Positions 48,472 through 58,182 of a DNA stretch of 64,000 bases are shown one piece after another. The translations under genes were made by a program, and so were the position numbers. This DNA is from Serratia sp. H1w (GTDB lineage Bacteria > Pseudomonadota > Gammaproteobacteria > Enterobacterales > Enterobacteriaceae), in contig NZ_AYMQ01000037.1 in assembly GCF_000633355.1 (NCBI RefSeq), positions 1 through 64,000 on the forward strand. Reading direction: 5' to 3'. A model generated the notes under the pieces. It worked only from the letters and a program-made list of their open reading frames with translations. It had not been told where the DNA came from and ran no database searches. Each line of letters starts with the position of its first letter. The stretch's first letter is position 1.

Positions 48472-48594
48472 AAGCTTGAGACAGGTGGGAGTCATTGCAG
48501 GTTAGCCGACCGTTGAGCGCAAGGATGCGCGATTGCGAGCCCCCGGGGACGGGTTCAAGGCGTGTCGGCGTTCTGCATGACTCTCGCCTGTAGC
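48472..48594. repeat. Dispersed palindromic repeat, family A, copy 2 (inverted)
   Basis: Reverse complement of 9203-9322 with only scattered differences over about 120 nt. Ends are ACAGGTGGGAGTCATTGCAG and CTGCATGACTCTCGCCTGTA, an imperfect inverted repeat. Confidence 0.85.
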
Positions 48595-48641
48595 ACTATG
48601 AATACAGCTACTTAGGCTCAGGTACAGTAGGGAACTACTTC

Positions 48642-49088
48642 TTATCTGGCCCAGCTCGGTTTGTTGAGAATGTGGTCTTGCCAATCCACGACTTCGCTTT
48701 CACGCACCGCGATATGGCGCACGGTGATACGCTCGCCGTGCATAGCTGCTTTTGATCCGCTGACTAACGGGTGCCAGTCGAATAGCGGCTTACCTTCGCC
48801 GATCAGACGGTAGGCACAGGTTGGCGGCAGCCAATCGAACGTAGTGAGGTTTTCGCGCGTCAGCTTGATGCAGTCTTCTTCCAGCTCAAAGCGGCGCTCG
48901 TAGTTGCGGCACTGGCAGGATTTGATATTGAGCTGATCGCAGGCCACATTGGTGAAATAAATCTCATCGGTATCTTCATCGATCAGCTTGTTCAGACAGC
49001 ATTGCCCACATCCGTCGCACAGCGATTCCCACTCTGCCTCAGACATTTCGTCCAGCGTTTTCTGTTGCCAAAAAGGGAGTTGTGACAT
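48642..49088 (-). CDS. ycgN: UPF0260 protein YcgN
   Basis: Zinc/iron-sulfur cluster-binding type (YkgJ-like) protein of unknown role, 148 residues. The Cys-rich N-terminus [12 protein letters not shown] and later [16 protein letters not shown] and PPTCAYRL suit metal binding. Start ATG at 49088. The frame continues to 49139 without similarity. Order ycgN-ycgM-(transglycosylase)-ycgL-minC is E. coli-like. Confidence 0.92.
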   Translation of the reverse strand: MSQLPFWQQKTLDEMSEAEWESLCDGCGQCCLNKLIDEDTDEIYFTNVACDQLNIKSCQCRNYERRFELEEDCIKLTRENLTTFDWLPPTCAYRLIGEGKPLFDWHPLVSGSKAAMHGERITVRHIAVRESEVVDWQDHILNKPSWAR

Positions 49089-49243
49089 ATCGACTTCCGA
49101 AAATAGGTAAATGAACAAACCACCTGCAAGCAGGTTCAAGGGGGCACACTATATAGACACTCGGCGCAAAAGGAAATGTTTCCCCGGCTTGCGGCCCCCG
49201 CATCGAACGTCGTTAGTATCAGTGTAAGGTACTTAAGAGGATC

Positions 49244-49277
49244 CTGCCTGCGGCCCACGTTAGGCCTGGCAGGCAGA
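49244..49277 (-). terminator. Hairpin downstream of ycgM
   Basis: CTGCCTG-CGGCC...GGCCTGGCAGGCAG folds into a long stem just past the ycgM stop (minus strand). There is no clear T-run. Confidence 0.4.
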
Positions 49278-49291
49278 AAGATAGCGCGGAG

Positions 49292-49948
49292 TTAAATCAC
49301 TCGGGTACTGAGGGTTTTACCGTTAAGCGAAATTTTCAGCATATCGCCGGAAACCATTGGCCCGACCCCCTGCGGAGTGCCGGTCAGAATGATGTCGCCT
49401 GCACGCAACGTGAAAAAACGGCTCATATAGGCGATCAACGGCAAAATGGGGTTGATCATATCGCGGGTATTGCCCTGCTGACGCAGTTCGTCATTGATCG
49501 ACAACGACAGTTCAGTATTTTGCGGATCGCCAAACTCAGCCACCGGAATAAAACCGGAGATCGGGCAAGAACCATCAAATCCCTTGGCCTTTTCCCAAGG
49601 TTGGCCCGCTTTTTTGAACCCAGCTTGCAGATCGCGCAAGGTCAGATCCAACGCCACGCCGTACCCTGCAATGGCACGGGCCACGCGGTCTTCATTGGCC
49701 TGCTTTAACGGGGTCCCGATCAGCACCGCCAATTCGACCTCATGATGAATCGAGCCCAGCCCCTTGGGGATGGCTACCGGTTGCCGAATGTCACACAATG
49801 CCGTCTCGGGTTTGATAAACAACACCGGCTCAGACGGGGTTGAACTCCCCATTTCCTTGATGTGATCGCTGTAGTTGCTGCCTACACAAACCACTTTGCT
49901 TACCGGGAAATCAAGCAACGCACCTTGCCAGTCTCTATGTTGATACAT
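49292..49948 (-). CDS. ycgM: Fumarylacetoacetate hydrolase family protein YcgM
   Basis: FAH-fold protein, 218 residues (E. coli YcgM 219). Related to human FAHD1, an acylpyruvase/oxaloacetate decarboxylase. Metal-binding Glu-Glu-Asp site: IHHEVELAVLIG and GVALDLTLRD. C-terminal DIILTGTPQGVGPM is a family signature. Substrate inferred only. Confidence 0.9.
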   Translation of the reverse strand: MYQHRDWQGALLDFPVSKVVCVGSNYSDHIKEMGSSTPSEPVLFIKPETALCDIRQPVAIPKGLGSIHHEVELAVLIGTPLKQANEDRVARAIAGYGVALDLTLRDLQAGFKKAGQPWEKAKGFDGSCPISGFIPVAEFGDPQNTELSLSINDELRQQGNTRDMINPILPLIAYMSRFFTLRAGDIILTGTPQGVGPMVSGDMLKISLNGKTLSTRVI

Positions 49949-49996
49949 ACCGCCTCTCCCAACTACAGTTTAAGGGCCAGTCAACCTTAGCCCATT

Positions 49997-51067
49997 CTAT
50001 GTACGGGGTGCCGTTCCAGGCACCTTACCGGTACTGATCTCTTGGCCAATACCGTCGGCCATCATTCCCACACTGATTGCGAAATAGTACGAACGATTCC
50101 AGTGCATGAGAGTACGGAAGTTATCATAAACCAGGAACGCGCGTCCTTGCATATCATCTGGAGCGATTACCCAACTGCGCAAGCCAGAAGCCGGTAACGG
50201 TGAGCCATCGGCTAACACCACTCCTTTGGCCGCCCACTGCTCCTCGCGATGCCCCTGGGCATCTTTCAGTCCCAGTTGGTCAGCATTGAATTTCGCGGGC
50301 AGTTTGACCTCACGGCCCCAACCCACTCCGGCTTGCCAGCCCTCGGTAGCCAGATAGTTGGCCGTGGAGGCAAACACATCGTCAAGGTTATTCCAGATAT
50401 CGATTTTACCGTCGCCATCCCCGTCTGCGGCATAGGTCAAAAACGAGGTAGGCATAAACTGGCTCTGCCCCATCGCCCCGGCCCAGGATCCTTTCAGATT
50501 GCCCGCATCGACATGGCCTTGCTCAATAATCTGTAAGGCCGCCATCAGTTGCTTGGTAAAGAACGCTTCGCGCCGCCCTTCAAACGCCAGCGTCGCCAGG
50601 GCAGAAATGACGTCTTCCTTACCCTGTATTTTGCCAAAAGCACTTTCCATGCCCCAAAGCGCGACAATATAGGGTTCCGGAACACCGTAACGCGCGGTCA
50701 CTCGCGCCAATCGTGGCTGATATTGCTGACGCATCTCACGACCCCGCTGGATCTTCCACGCGGGCAACACACGGTTAAGATAGTCATCCAGCGTGATTTT
50801 CTTTTCCAACTGATTGCGGTCGGCATTGATGACCCGATCGACAAAATGCGCGTTGGCGAAGGCGTTCTCAACGATAGCTTCAGGGATCCCCTGCTTGATG
50901 GCCTTCAACTTAAGCTGTGCCACATAAGCCGGAAACTCTGCCGGATCACGCCCGGTTTCCGCCAACGTAGTCGCGGCTGGCTTTACGGCAGGAGCAGTAG
51001 CGGCCCCCACCTGGTGAACACCGCCCGCCAAAAGGAGCAGCGTCAGCATCATCGACATCTTCTTCAT
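49997..51067 (-). CDS. Lytic murein transglycosylase, MltB/GH103 family
   Basis: Peptidoglycan lytic transglycosylase, 356 residues from the ATG at 51067. Signal peptide MKKMSMMLTLLLLAGGVHQVGA, without a lipobox Cys, so it is soluble in the periplasm rather than a lipoprotein like MltB. The catalytic Glu is in ALWGMESAFGKIQG, followed by the substrate-site GSWAGAMGQSQFMPTSFLTYA. Inserted between ycgM and ycgL; not present in E. coli at this place. Confidence 0.9.
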   Translation of the reverse strand: MKKMSMMLTLLLLAGGVHQVGAATAPAVKPAATTLAETGRDPAEFPAYVAQLKLKAIKQGIPEAIVENAFANAHFVDRVINADRNQLEKKITLDDYLNRVLPAWKIQRGREMRQQYQPRLARVTARYGVPEPYIVALWGMESAFGKIQGKEDVISALATLAFEGRREAFFTKQLMAALQIIEQGHVDAGNLKGSWAGAMGQSQFMPTSFLTYAADGDGDGKIDIWNNLDDVFASTANYLATEGWQAGVGWGREVKLPAKFNADQLGLKDAQGHREEQWAAKGVVLADGSPLPASGLRSWVIAPDDMQGRAFLVYDNFRTLMHWNRSYYFAISVGMMADGIGQEISTGKVPGTAPRT

Positions 51068-51154
51068 GATTTTCCCTACCTGTGACGACCTGCCGCCAGC
51101 GGCAGATAATACTGACATGCTGGCGTTAACACAGGGTTGAAAATCGACGCCACG

Positions 51155-51427
51155 TTATTTGTTGGCATCCGATAAATGAAGGTTTAATAGGTTTTCCACC
51201 GGCGGCGGGAACTGCAGATAAAACCCTTCCTGCTGCAGGGCCTCTTTCACCTTTTCGATATCCGCTGACGCCAATTTCTTGCGGCCGTCGAGCGACAGCA
51301 TCATGGCATACTGCGGAGTGCCGAAACTTTTCATCAGATCTTCCGGCACCCGAGAGAAATCGTCCTTTTTTTCGACATAAAGATAAGTCTGATCGCGTTT
51401 AGCGCTTCTATAGATGACACAAAACAT
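51155..51427 (-). CDS. ycgL: UPF0745 protein YcgL
   Basis: 90-residue soluble protein of unknown function, [20 protein letters not shown]. The core [25 protein letters not shown] is typical of YcgL. Divergent from minC, as in E. coli. Confidence 0.92.
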   Translation of the reverse strand: MFCVIYRSAKRDQTYLYVEKKDDFSRVPEDLMKSFGTPQYAMMLSLDGRKKLASADIEKVKEALQQEGFYLQFPPPVENLLNLHLSDANK

Positions 51428-51561
51428 TTTTAAACTCTATTTAATTGAGGCAGCGACTTGCCTGGATATAACTCTGACTATAACATGCTTATAGTACTTC
51501 GGAATATCGCACCCCGAGTGGTATTCCGGGGATTTAAGTTGCTGAGACTGAGTCAGGATAG

Positions 51562-52254
51562 ATGTCACAATCGCCAATTGAGCTAAAAGGCAGCAGTTTT
51601 ACCCTATCGGTGGTTCATTTACATAATTGCGAACCCGAGGTAATACGCCAGGCACTACAGGAAAAGGTGGATCAAGCTCCCGCTTTTCTCAAAAATGCCC
51701 CTGTCGTTATCAATGTTGCTACGCTAGACGGCGACGCAGACTGGAAAGAAATTCAACGGGCTGTCACTGCGGCTGGGCTGCGCGTGGTCGGCATCAGTGG
51801 TTGCAAAGATGAACGGCAGAAGCGCTCCATCGCCCGTGCCGGTTTGCCGCTACTCAATGAAGGCAAAGGCCAGAAGGCGGCCCCACAGGCCCCGGTGATT
51901 GCGCCGGTACCCGATAATGCCCCGGCCAAAACGCGTATCATCAGTACACCGGTCCGTTCAGGCCAACAGATTTACGCCCGTAACAGCGATTTGATCGTCA
52001 CCAGTAGCGTCAGCGCCGGTGCCGAGCTGATTGCCGACGGCAATATTCATATCTACGGTAGCATGCGTGGCCGCGCACTGGCCGGCGCTTCTGGCGATAC
52101 CCAGTGTCAGATTTTTTGCACGCATCTGGGTGCTGAGCTAGTCTCTATCGCAGGGCAGTACTGGTTGAGCGATCAGATCCCGTCCGAGTTCCTCGGGCAG
52201 GCAGCAAGGCTCAGCCTGTCGGATAATGCTTTAACCATACAACCTTTAAATTAA
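51562..52254 (+). CDS. minC: Septum site-determining protein MinC
   Basis: Inhibits FtsZ assembly away from mid-cell. The product is 230 residues (E. coli 231). N-terminal FtsZ-acting domain (1-105), linker rich in Ala/Pro, C-terminal beta-helix that binds MinD ([30 protein letters not shown]). First gene of minCDE, 25 bp before minD. Confidence 0.97.
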   Translation: MSQSPIELKGSSFTLSVVHLHNCEPEVIRQALQEKVDQAPAFLKNAPVVINVATLDGDADWKEIQRAVTAAGLRVVGISGCKDERQKRSIARAGLPLLNEGKGQKAAPQAPVIAPVPDNAPAKTRIISTPVRSGQQIYARNSDLIVTSSVSAGAELIADGNIHIYGSMRGRALAGASGDTQCQIFCTHLGAELVSIAGQYWLSDQIPSEFLGQAARLSLSDNALTIQPLN

Positions 52255-52279
52255 GCCCTTTTGACAAGGAATCCATTTC

Positions 52280-53092
52280 ATGGCACGCATTATTGTTGTT
52301 ACATCGGGTAAAGGGGGCGTTGGCAAGACCACATCAAGTGCGGCCATTGCTACCGGCTTGGCCCAGAAAGGCAAGAAAACCGTGGTGATCGACTTTGATA
52401 TCGGTCTGCGTAATCTTGACCTCATCATGGGGTGTGAACGCCGGGTAGTTTATGATTTTGTTAACGTTATTCAAGGTGATGCCACGCTGAACCAGGCGTT
52501 AATCAAAGACAAGCGCACCGATAATCTCTACATTCTGCCCGCTTCGCAAACCCGTGATAAAGACGCCCTGACCCGTGAAGGTGTGGAAAAAATCCTCGGC
52601 GATCTCGATGAGATGGGCTTTGAATTCGTGGTGTGTGACTCACCGGCGGGGATCGAAACCGGTGCCTTGATGGCGCTGTATTTTGCCGATGAAGCCATCA
52701 TCACCACCAACCCGGAAGTGTCTTCGGTACGTGACTCCGACCGTATCCTTGGCATTCTGGCGTCCAAATCACGCCGTGCCGAGAGAGGGGAATCCCCGAT
52801 CAAGGAACATCTGCTGCTCACCCGTTACAACCCGGGCCGCGTCAGCCGTGGTGACATGCTGAGCATGGAAGACGTGCTGGAAATCCTGCGTATTCCGCTG
52901 GTTGGCGTGATCCCGGAAGATCAGTCGGTATTACGTGCCTCTAACCAGGGTGAACCTGTTATTCTTGATGGTGAGTCCGATGCCGGTAAGGCCTACGACG
53001 ATACCGTTCACCGCCTGTTAGGAGAAGAACGCCCGTTCCGCTTCATTGAAGAAGAGAAAAAGGGCTTCCTGAAACGCCTTTTTGGGGGATAA
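52280..53092 (+). CDS. minD: Septum site-determining ATPase MinD
   Basis: Membrane-cycling ATPase, 270 residues, as in E. coli. Deviant Walker A SGKGGVGKTTSSAAI (about 9-17) with the signature Lys, and the C-terminal amphipathic membrane-targeting helix EEKKGFLKRLFGG. minE starts 3 nt after the stop. Confidence 0.99.
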   Translation: MARIIVVTSGKGGVGKTTSSAAIATGLAQKGKKTVVIDFDIGLRNLDLIMGCERRVVYDFVNVIQGDATLNQALIKDKRTDNLYILPASQTRDKDALTREGVEKILGDLDEMGFEFVVCDSPAGIETGALMALYFADEAIITTNPEVSSVRDSDRILGILASKSRRAERGESPIKEHLLLTRYNPGRVSRGDMLSMEDVLEILRIPLVGVIPEDQSVLRASNQGEPVILDGESDAGKAYDDTVHRLLGEERPFRFIEEEKKGFLKRLFGG

Positions 53093-53095
53093 ACC

Positions 53096-53365
53096 ATGGC
53101 TCTGTTAGACTTCTTTCTGTCCCGCAAAAAATCGACAGCCAGTGTAGCCAAGGAACGGCTGCAAATTATCGTCGCAGAACGTCGTCGTGGGGACAGCGAG
53201 CCCCACTATCTGCCTGATTTAAAGCGCGATATTTTAGCGGTAATTTGTAAATACATTCAGATCGACCCCGAAATGCTGCACGTGCAATTCGAGCAGAAAG
53301 GGGACGATATTTCGGTACTTGAACTTAACGTAACGCTGCCGGAATCGGAAGAACCTGCTAAATGA
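53096..53365 (+). CDS. minE: Cell division topological specificity factor MinE
   Basis: 89 residues (E. coli 88). N-terminal membrane/MinD-binding helix [21 protein letters not shown]-terminal dimer domain. Drives MinD release and oscillation. Confidence 0.98.
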   Translation: MALLDFFLSRKKSTASVAKERLQIIVAERRRGDSEPHYLPDLKRDILAVICKYIQIDPEMLHVQFEQKGDDISVLELNVTLPESEEPAK

Positions 53366-53382
53366 TTGCGATGCAATGAGTG

Positions 53383-53408
53383 CCCCCTGTATATTTTTAT
53401 ACAGGGGG
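53383..53408 (+). terminator. Hairpin after minE
   Basis: CCCCCTGTATA - TTTTT - ATACAGGGGG stem-loop, 18 nt past the minE stop, with the T-run in the loop rather than after it. Confidence 0.5.
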
Positions 53409-53599
53409 TAACTGTGTATTTATCCAGTTATTAACGCGCCCGCAATAATAAAAACCCCGCCCTATTGAGACAACTCTCAGTTCTTTTTGCCGCAAATGTC
53501 TTTATGGTAAAGGCTGGCGGTAAAAATTTTCCTATTCTTATTTTTGGCGAGATAAAACGGAACAGTTTGATTAAAACTGCCCCGCTTCACCTTTAACGA

Positions 53600-54721
53600 T
53601 TAATAATCCTGTAGGATCGCCTGCAATGGAGCCGCCAATAGCTCACCGCGCCAACCACTGATTAACTCTGGCAGGGACTCGCTCTCTTTCAATTTCCAGT
53701 GCCAATTCAGCAGCTGATTAATTTGCCGACGCGAAGCCAGCAGCTCGGCGCTCAGGCCACTCTGCTCGCTCGCCAAGGTAATGGCGGCTTTAATATCCTT
53801 GAACACTTTCTTGTAGCCAGGATGGTCGACCAGATTGCTCAACGGTGCCGGCAAGGCGGATTCTTCCAGGGCATTGGCTTGTGCCACCAGCGCCACCAGG
53901 GTTTTACCATGATAGCGGATCTCTGGGCCACTCAGCCCCAGCGCTTCCAACTCACCCAGCGAACCCGGCATATAACGCGCCACGGCCCACAGGTTTTCTT
54001 CACGCACCACAAAGTTTACCGCCAGATCGCGTTCACGCGCCTGACGCAAACGCCATTCGGCCAGCAGTTGCAGGCAACCCAACTGGCGCGGACGTAACTG
54101 CCAGGCATTGGTAATTTCACGATAGGCCAATTCCGGCGCCAGCGCCTCGCTACGCCGTTGGCAGAGCAAGCGGCACTCGTTCTCGGCTGCGGCGGTCCAA
54201 CCCGCCTCCTCGGTCTCCTGCACCAGTTGTTTGGCCATCGGCAACAGATAGAACACGTCGGCCGCAGCATACACGCATTGGCGTTCGGTTAATGGACGCG
54301 CCAACCAGTCGGTACGTGATTCACTCTTATCGAGGTCGACCTGCATATACTCGGTGACCAGCTTGGCAAAGCCGCAGGACAGCGTATGGCCGCTGAAGGC
54401 CGCCAGGATCTGAGTGTCGACCATCGGTGTCGGCAGCGTCTTGAAGGCGTTCAGAAACACCTCCAGATCTTCGCTACCGGCATGCAGAAACTTCACGACG
54501 GCGGTATCGGCCAGCAGATCGATAAAAGGCTGCCATTGCTTGATGGGAAGCGGATCGATCAGGGAAAGTTGTTCACCATCGTATAACTGGATCAGGCCTA
54601 GCTGCGGATAATAGGTACGCGTACGGACGAACTCGGTATCCAGCGCCACCTGGGCGTAGTTTCTTGCCTGCTCGCAGGCCTGCTGCAACCCGGCGTCGGT
54701 AGTGATCAACTGATAATTCAA
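53600..54721 (-). CDS. rnd: Ribonuclease D
   Basis: 3'-5' exoribonuclease for tRNA 3' maturation. The product is 373 residues from a TTG at 54721 (E. coli 375, which also starts with UUG). The DEDD site starts at ALDTEFVRTRTYYPQLG, with a later Asp-Tyr motif in CVYAAADVFYLLP. C-terminal HRDC domains about 210-373 (YREITNAWQLRPRQLGCL). The ORF upstream to 54763 lacks similarity. Downstream of fadD behind a hairpin at 54758. Confidence 0.95.
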   Translation of the reverse strand: MNYQLITTDAGLQQACEQARNYAQVALDTEFVRTRTYYPQLGLIQLYDGEQLSLIDPLPIKQWQPFIDLLADTAVVKFLHAGSEDLEVFLNAFKTLPTPMVDTQILAAFSGHTLSCGFAKLVTEYMQVDLDKSESRTDWLARPLTERQCVYAAADVFYLLPMAKQLVQETEEAGWTAAAENECRLLCQRRSEALAPELAYREITNAWQLRPRQLGCLQLLAEWRLRQARERDLAVNFVVREENLWAVARYMPGSLGELEALGLSGPEIRYHGKTLVALVAQANALEESALPAPLSNLVDHPGYKKVFKDIKAAITLASEQSGLSAELLASRRQINQLLNWHWKLKESESLPELISGWRGELLAAPLQAILQDY

Positions 54722-54757
54722 AACGTCATTCTCTTCATCGTTTTTAAGGTTCAAACA

Positions 54758-54793
54758 CAACAACGCCGGCTAATCACCGGCGTTGTTGAAAAG
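54758..54793 (-). terminator. Terminator/attenuator between fadD and rnd
   Basis: On the minus strand AACAACGCCGG-TGATTAG-CCGGCGTTGTT forms an 11-bp perfect stem, with GTGTTTGAACC after it. It ends fadD mRNA and is just before rnd, as in E. coli. Confidence 0.8.
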
Positions 54794-54808
54794 GGGGCAA
54801 CAATTCAG

Positions 54809-56497
54809 CTAGGCAGCATCAGCTGCCTTGGGCTTTTTCTGTTCGTCACGCAGTTCCCGTCGTAATATCTTGCCGACGTTCGACTTCGGCAACTCGTCAC
54901 GGAACTCAACAATTTTTGGCACTTTATACCCTGTCAGGTGCCGACGGCAATGGGTTAGCAACTCTTCTTTGGTGAGTGACCCATCTTTCTTCACTACGCA
55001 AATCTTCACTGCCTCACCCGAGGCCTCGCTAGGCACCCCGATTGCCGCACATTCCAGCACTTTAGGATGCTGGCTGACGACCTCTTCGATCTCATTCGGG
55101 TAAACGTTAAAGCCGGAAACCAGGATCATATCTTTTTTACGATCGACGATGCGGATAAAGCCCTCATCATCCACGGTAACCACATCCCCGGTTGCCAGCC
55201 AGCCATCGCGCAGCACTTCGTCCGTCGCCTCTGGCCGTTGCCAATAGCCTAACATAACTTGCGGCCCTTTGACCCAAAGTTCACCCGGTTGACCGACCGG
55301 CACATCTTTGCCGTCATCATCCACCAGACGAATATCGGTGGAAGGCACCGGTAGGCCAATGCTGCCGCTGTAATGCTTCAAATCATGCGGGTTGCCGGCA
55401 ACCAGCGGAGAACACTCCGTCAGCCCGTAGCCTTCCAACAAGTGCTGACCGGTCAGCTTTTCCCACTTTTCCGCCACCGACTTTTGCACCGACATGCCAC
55501 CGCCGACGGAAAGCCGCAACGTGGAGAAGTCGAGCTGCCGGAAATCTTCGTTGTTCAGAAGCGCGTTAAACAGGGTATTTACCCCGGTCATGGCGCTGAA
55601 CGGATATTTTGCCAGCTCCTTCACCGTGCCGGGTATATCACGCGGGTTGGTGATCAGCAGGCTACGGCCGCCCAATTCGATAAACAGCAGGCAGTTCACC
55701 GTCAGCGCAAAGATGTGATACAGCGGCAAGGCGGTAACCACCAGCTCTTGCCCCTCACGCAGCAACGGAGCATAAGCTGCCTTGGCCTGAACCAGGTTGG
55801 CCTGCATGTTACGGTGGGTCAGCATCGCCCCTTTGGCCACGCCGGTAGTGCCGCCGGTATATTGCAGGAACGCCAGATCGGTATTGATAATATCCGGCTT
55901 CACGTATTGCAGGCGACGACCACGTTGTAATGCACTGCGAAACGAAATGGCATCCGGCAGATGGTATTTAGGCACCAGCCGCTTGATGTACTTCACCACA
56001 AAGTTGACCAATGTGCCCTTGGCTGCGGAGAGCTGATCGCCCATGCGGGTCAGAATGACGTGTTTGACCTGGGTCTTGAACACCACCTTTTCCAAGGTGT
56101 GGGCAAAGTTGGACACGATAACAATCGCACTGGCACCGCTGTCGTTCAACTGGTGTTCCAACTCACGCGGGGTATACAGCGGGTTGACGTTAACCACCAC
56201 CATCCCCGCCCGCAAAATGCCGAACAGGGCAATCGGGTATTGCAACAGGTTGGGCATCATCAGCGCCACGCGGTCGCCCTTCTTGAGCCCCAACTCGTTT
56301 TGCAGGTAGGCGGCAAACGCTCGGCTGCGCTCTTCCAGCTTGCGGAAGGTCATCACCTCACCCATGTTGATAAAGGCGGGTTGATCCGCATAACGGGCGG
56401 CCGCATTCTCGAACATTTCGATCAGGGATGAGTATTGATCGGCATCGATTTCTGCCGGAACATCCGCCGGGTAACGTTTTAACCAGACCTTTTCCAA
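54809..56497 (-). CDS. fadD: Long-chain fatty acid-CoA ligase
   Basis: Activates fatty acids at the inner membrane during uptake. The product is 562 residues from a TTG at 56497 with a perfect AGGAG 7 nt upstream (E. coli fadD also uses UUG). P-loop [14 protein letters not shown] (about 210-223), FACS motif [25 protein letters not shown] and the conserved [13 protein letters not shown] near the C-terminus. The longer ORF to 56554 is not used. Candidate FadR operator at 56571. Confidence 0.97.
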   Translation of the reverse strand: MEKVWLKRYPADVPAEIDADQYSSLIEMFENAAARYADQPAFINMGEVMTFRKLEERSRAFAAYLQNELGLKKGDRVALMMPNLLQYPIALFGILRAGMVVVNVNPLYTPRELEHQLNDSGASAIVIVSNFAHTLEKVVFKTQVKHVILTRMGDQLSAAKGTLVNFVVKYIKRLVPKYHLPDAISFRSALQRGRRLQYVKPDIINTDLAFLQYTGGTTGVAKGAMLTHRNMQANLVQAKAAYAPLLREGQELVVTALPLYHIFALTVNCLLFIELGGRSLLITNPRDIPGTVKELAKYPFSAMTGVNTLFNALLNNEDFRQLDFSTLRLSVGGGMSVQKSVAEKWEKLTGQHLLEGYGLTECSPLVAGNPHDLKHYSGSIGLPVPSTDIRLVDDDGKDVPVGQPGELWVKGPQVMLGYWQRPEATDEVLRDGWLATGDVVTVDDEGFIRIVDRKKDMILVSGFNVYPNEIEEVVSQHPKVLECAAIGVPSEASGEAVKICVVKKDGSLTKEELLTHCRRHLTGYKVPKIVEFRDELPKSNVGKILRRELRDEQKKPKAADAA

Positions 56498-56570
56498 GCT
56501 ATTACTCCTGAAATCATTACTAATTATCATCGTAGCCCCCAAAATTGCAGCCAAACTTTAACAATATTTT

Positions 56571-56587
56571 AACTCAGCGTACCAGTT
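56571..56587. promoter_or_regulatory. Candidate FadR operator upstream of fadD
   Basis: On the minus strand AACTGGTACGCTGAGTT resembles the FadR consensus AACTGGTCnGACCnGTT, with the CTGGT core and the outer AA/TT arms kept. It is 74-90 bp before the fadD start codon. Confidence 0.6.
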
Positions 56588-56712
56588 TGGGTTTTAAACA
56601 ATATTCAGGTTGCGATGTACGTCACTAATTGCCGACGTAACCGCACAACAAAAAAAGTTAAGGCGGCCATTAAGCCGCCCTAACGTTACTAAAATTGCCT
56701 CACTACCGCGCC

Positions 56713-57306
56713 CTACTCCGTGACGAAGGTCTGCACCTGTGCCGGACCTGGATTATACCAACCATAACCCCCGCCCCAGCCTGGACCCCACGGGCCATTG
56801 TGCCAGCCCCACGGCCCCATCGGCTGCGGTGGCATCACGATCTGCTGAGCAATGCGCCAGCGTTTGAAGCCGGTCGCATCCATGGTGACAAAGCGGTACG
56901 GCGTCATGCCAATCTTGCCGTCGCGCAGACCGGTGATCGGCCCGACCACGGTGACCAGTTGGCCTCTGAAATCGACCGGATCGAGGAAGCCGTTAACCGA
57001 GGCCAGCAAACGGCCTTGCGAAGGTTCCCCCAAGATCGGACGAGCTCCCGAATCCAGCGGCACCGCCGCAATCTCCAGAATGGTACGCCCGCGTTCGTTA
57101 GCCACGCCAACCACGGTACCACCGAAACGCGCTTCCGCACCGGTAAACTGTTTCGGTGCATTTTGCACCTGAGACAGTTGCCCAACCGGCGTGGGACTGG
57201 TTCCTTGAATGGCATCCGGAATGGTCACACAGCCAGAGAGGGCCAGCACGCTGCCTGCGATTGCCAGGGTTAACAGCTTTTTATGCAAAGTACGGGTTAA
57301 CATCAT
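56713..57306 (-). CDS. yeaY: Slp-family outer-membrane lipoprotein YeaY
   Basis: Predicted lipoprotein, 197 residues from the ATG at 57306 (AGGAGA just upstream). Signal peptide ends at the lipobox LALSGC. The mature part is Slp-like with VTIPDAIQG and a Gly/Trp/Pro-rich tail ([20 protein letters not shown]). In E. coli it is RpoE-dependent, which I cannot see in the sequence here. Confidence 0.9.
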   Translation of the reverse strand: MMLTRTLHKKLLTLAIAGSVLALSGCVTIPDAIQGTSPTPVGQLSQVQNAPKQFTGAEARFGGTVVGVANERGRTILEIAAVPLDSGARPILGEPSQGRLLASVNGFLDPVDFRGQLVTVVGPITGLRDGKIGMTPYRFVTMDATGFKRWRIAQQIVMPPQPMGPWGWHNGPWGPGWGGGYGWYNPGPAQVQTFVTE

Positions 57307-57408
57307 CGCAATCTCCTGAATTAGCTGTAACTTCGACAACGATCCTCAAAGCAAGTTGCAGGCAGAGCGGTTTTCTCTAGCGGCCAACTTTAGAATAACT
57401 ATAGGAAA

Positions 57409-58110
57409 CTATTCGCGTCCCGGTAGCTTCTTCCAGGTAACTTCATTACGTAAATAGGTTGGCTCAGCGTTTTCTACATTGACCGCCAAACCTTGTTGCC
57501 AGGCAAGCACTGCCAGCGGCAACATATCTTCGGCCTGCGGCAACAGCATCTGCCCGTCGGTAACGTTAAGCGAGGACCCGACAACCAGATCCGGGTAGGT
57601 TTGCCAACCGGTGCCAACATGCGCCCAGTCGCCCTGCAACTGCTGCGCACGTTCCAACGCCTGCTGCGGGGACAAGACCGCTTCTCCGGCGCTTTCCAGC
57701 CACTGGCCATCAAGCTTGCGTTCAAACTGGCCCCAATAGACCTCGCCCATCCGGGCATCGATCGCCGCCAACACCCGTTGTGCGCCAGTCATGCGCCAAG
57801 CGCCTTGTGCCATGGTTTGCAATGTGGAGATGCCAAGCATCGGCAGTTCAGCACCGAGCGCCAGCCCTTGGGCAATACCAATGCCGATACGCACGCCGGT
57901 AAAGCTACCGGGGCCACGGCCAAAGGCCAGGGCATCGAGCTGTGAAAGGGATAATCCGGATTCGGCCAGCACCTGCTGTACCAGCGGTAAAATGCGCTGG
58001 GTGTGCTCACGTGGGCACAGTTCAAACAGGGCGTGGACTTCGCCTTGATTCCAGATAGCGACAGAACATGCTTCCGTCGCCGTATCGATCGCTAAAATTC
58101 GCGTGGACAT
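57409..58110 (-). CDS. tsaB: tRNA t6A biosynthesis protein TsaB
   Basis: Part of the TsaBDE complex making N6-threonylcarbamoyladenosine on tRNAs reading ANN codons. The product is 233 residues (E. coli 231). N-terminal ASKHA fold [16 protein letters not shown]; conserved [15 protein letters not shown] (about 70-85). Essential in E. coli. Start ATG at 58110. Lies between yeaY and yoaA as in E. coli. Confidence 0.95.
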   Translation of the reverse strand: MSTRILAIDTATEACSVAIWNQGEVHALFELCPREHTQRILPLVQQVLAESGLSLSQLDALAFGRGPGSFTGVRIGIGIAQGLALGAELPMLGISTLQTMAQGAWRMTGAQRVLAAIDARMGEVYWGQFERKLDGQWLESAGEAVLSPQQALERAQQLQGDWAHVGTGWQTYPDLVVGSSLNVTDGQMLLPQAEDMLPLAVLAWQQGLAVNVENAEPTYLRNEVTWKKLPGRE

Positions 58111-58182
58111 GCCAAACCTCAGGCGGGAAATATCAGTGGTTTCATACAGGGCGCGCATTGTAGCACACCCCCGAAGTCGCGC

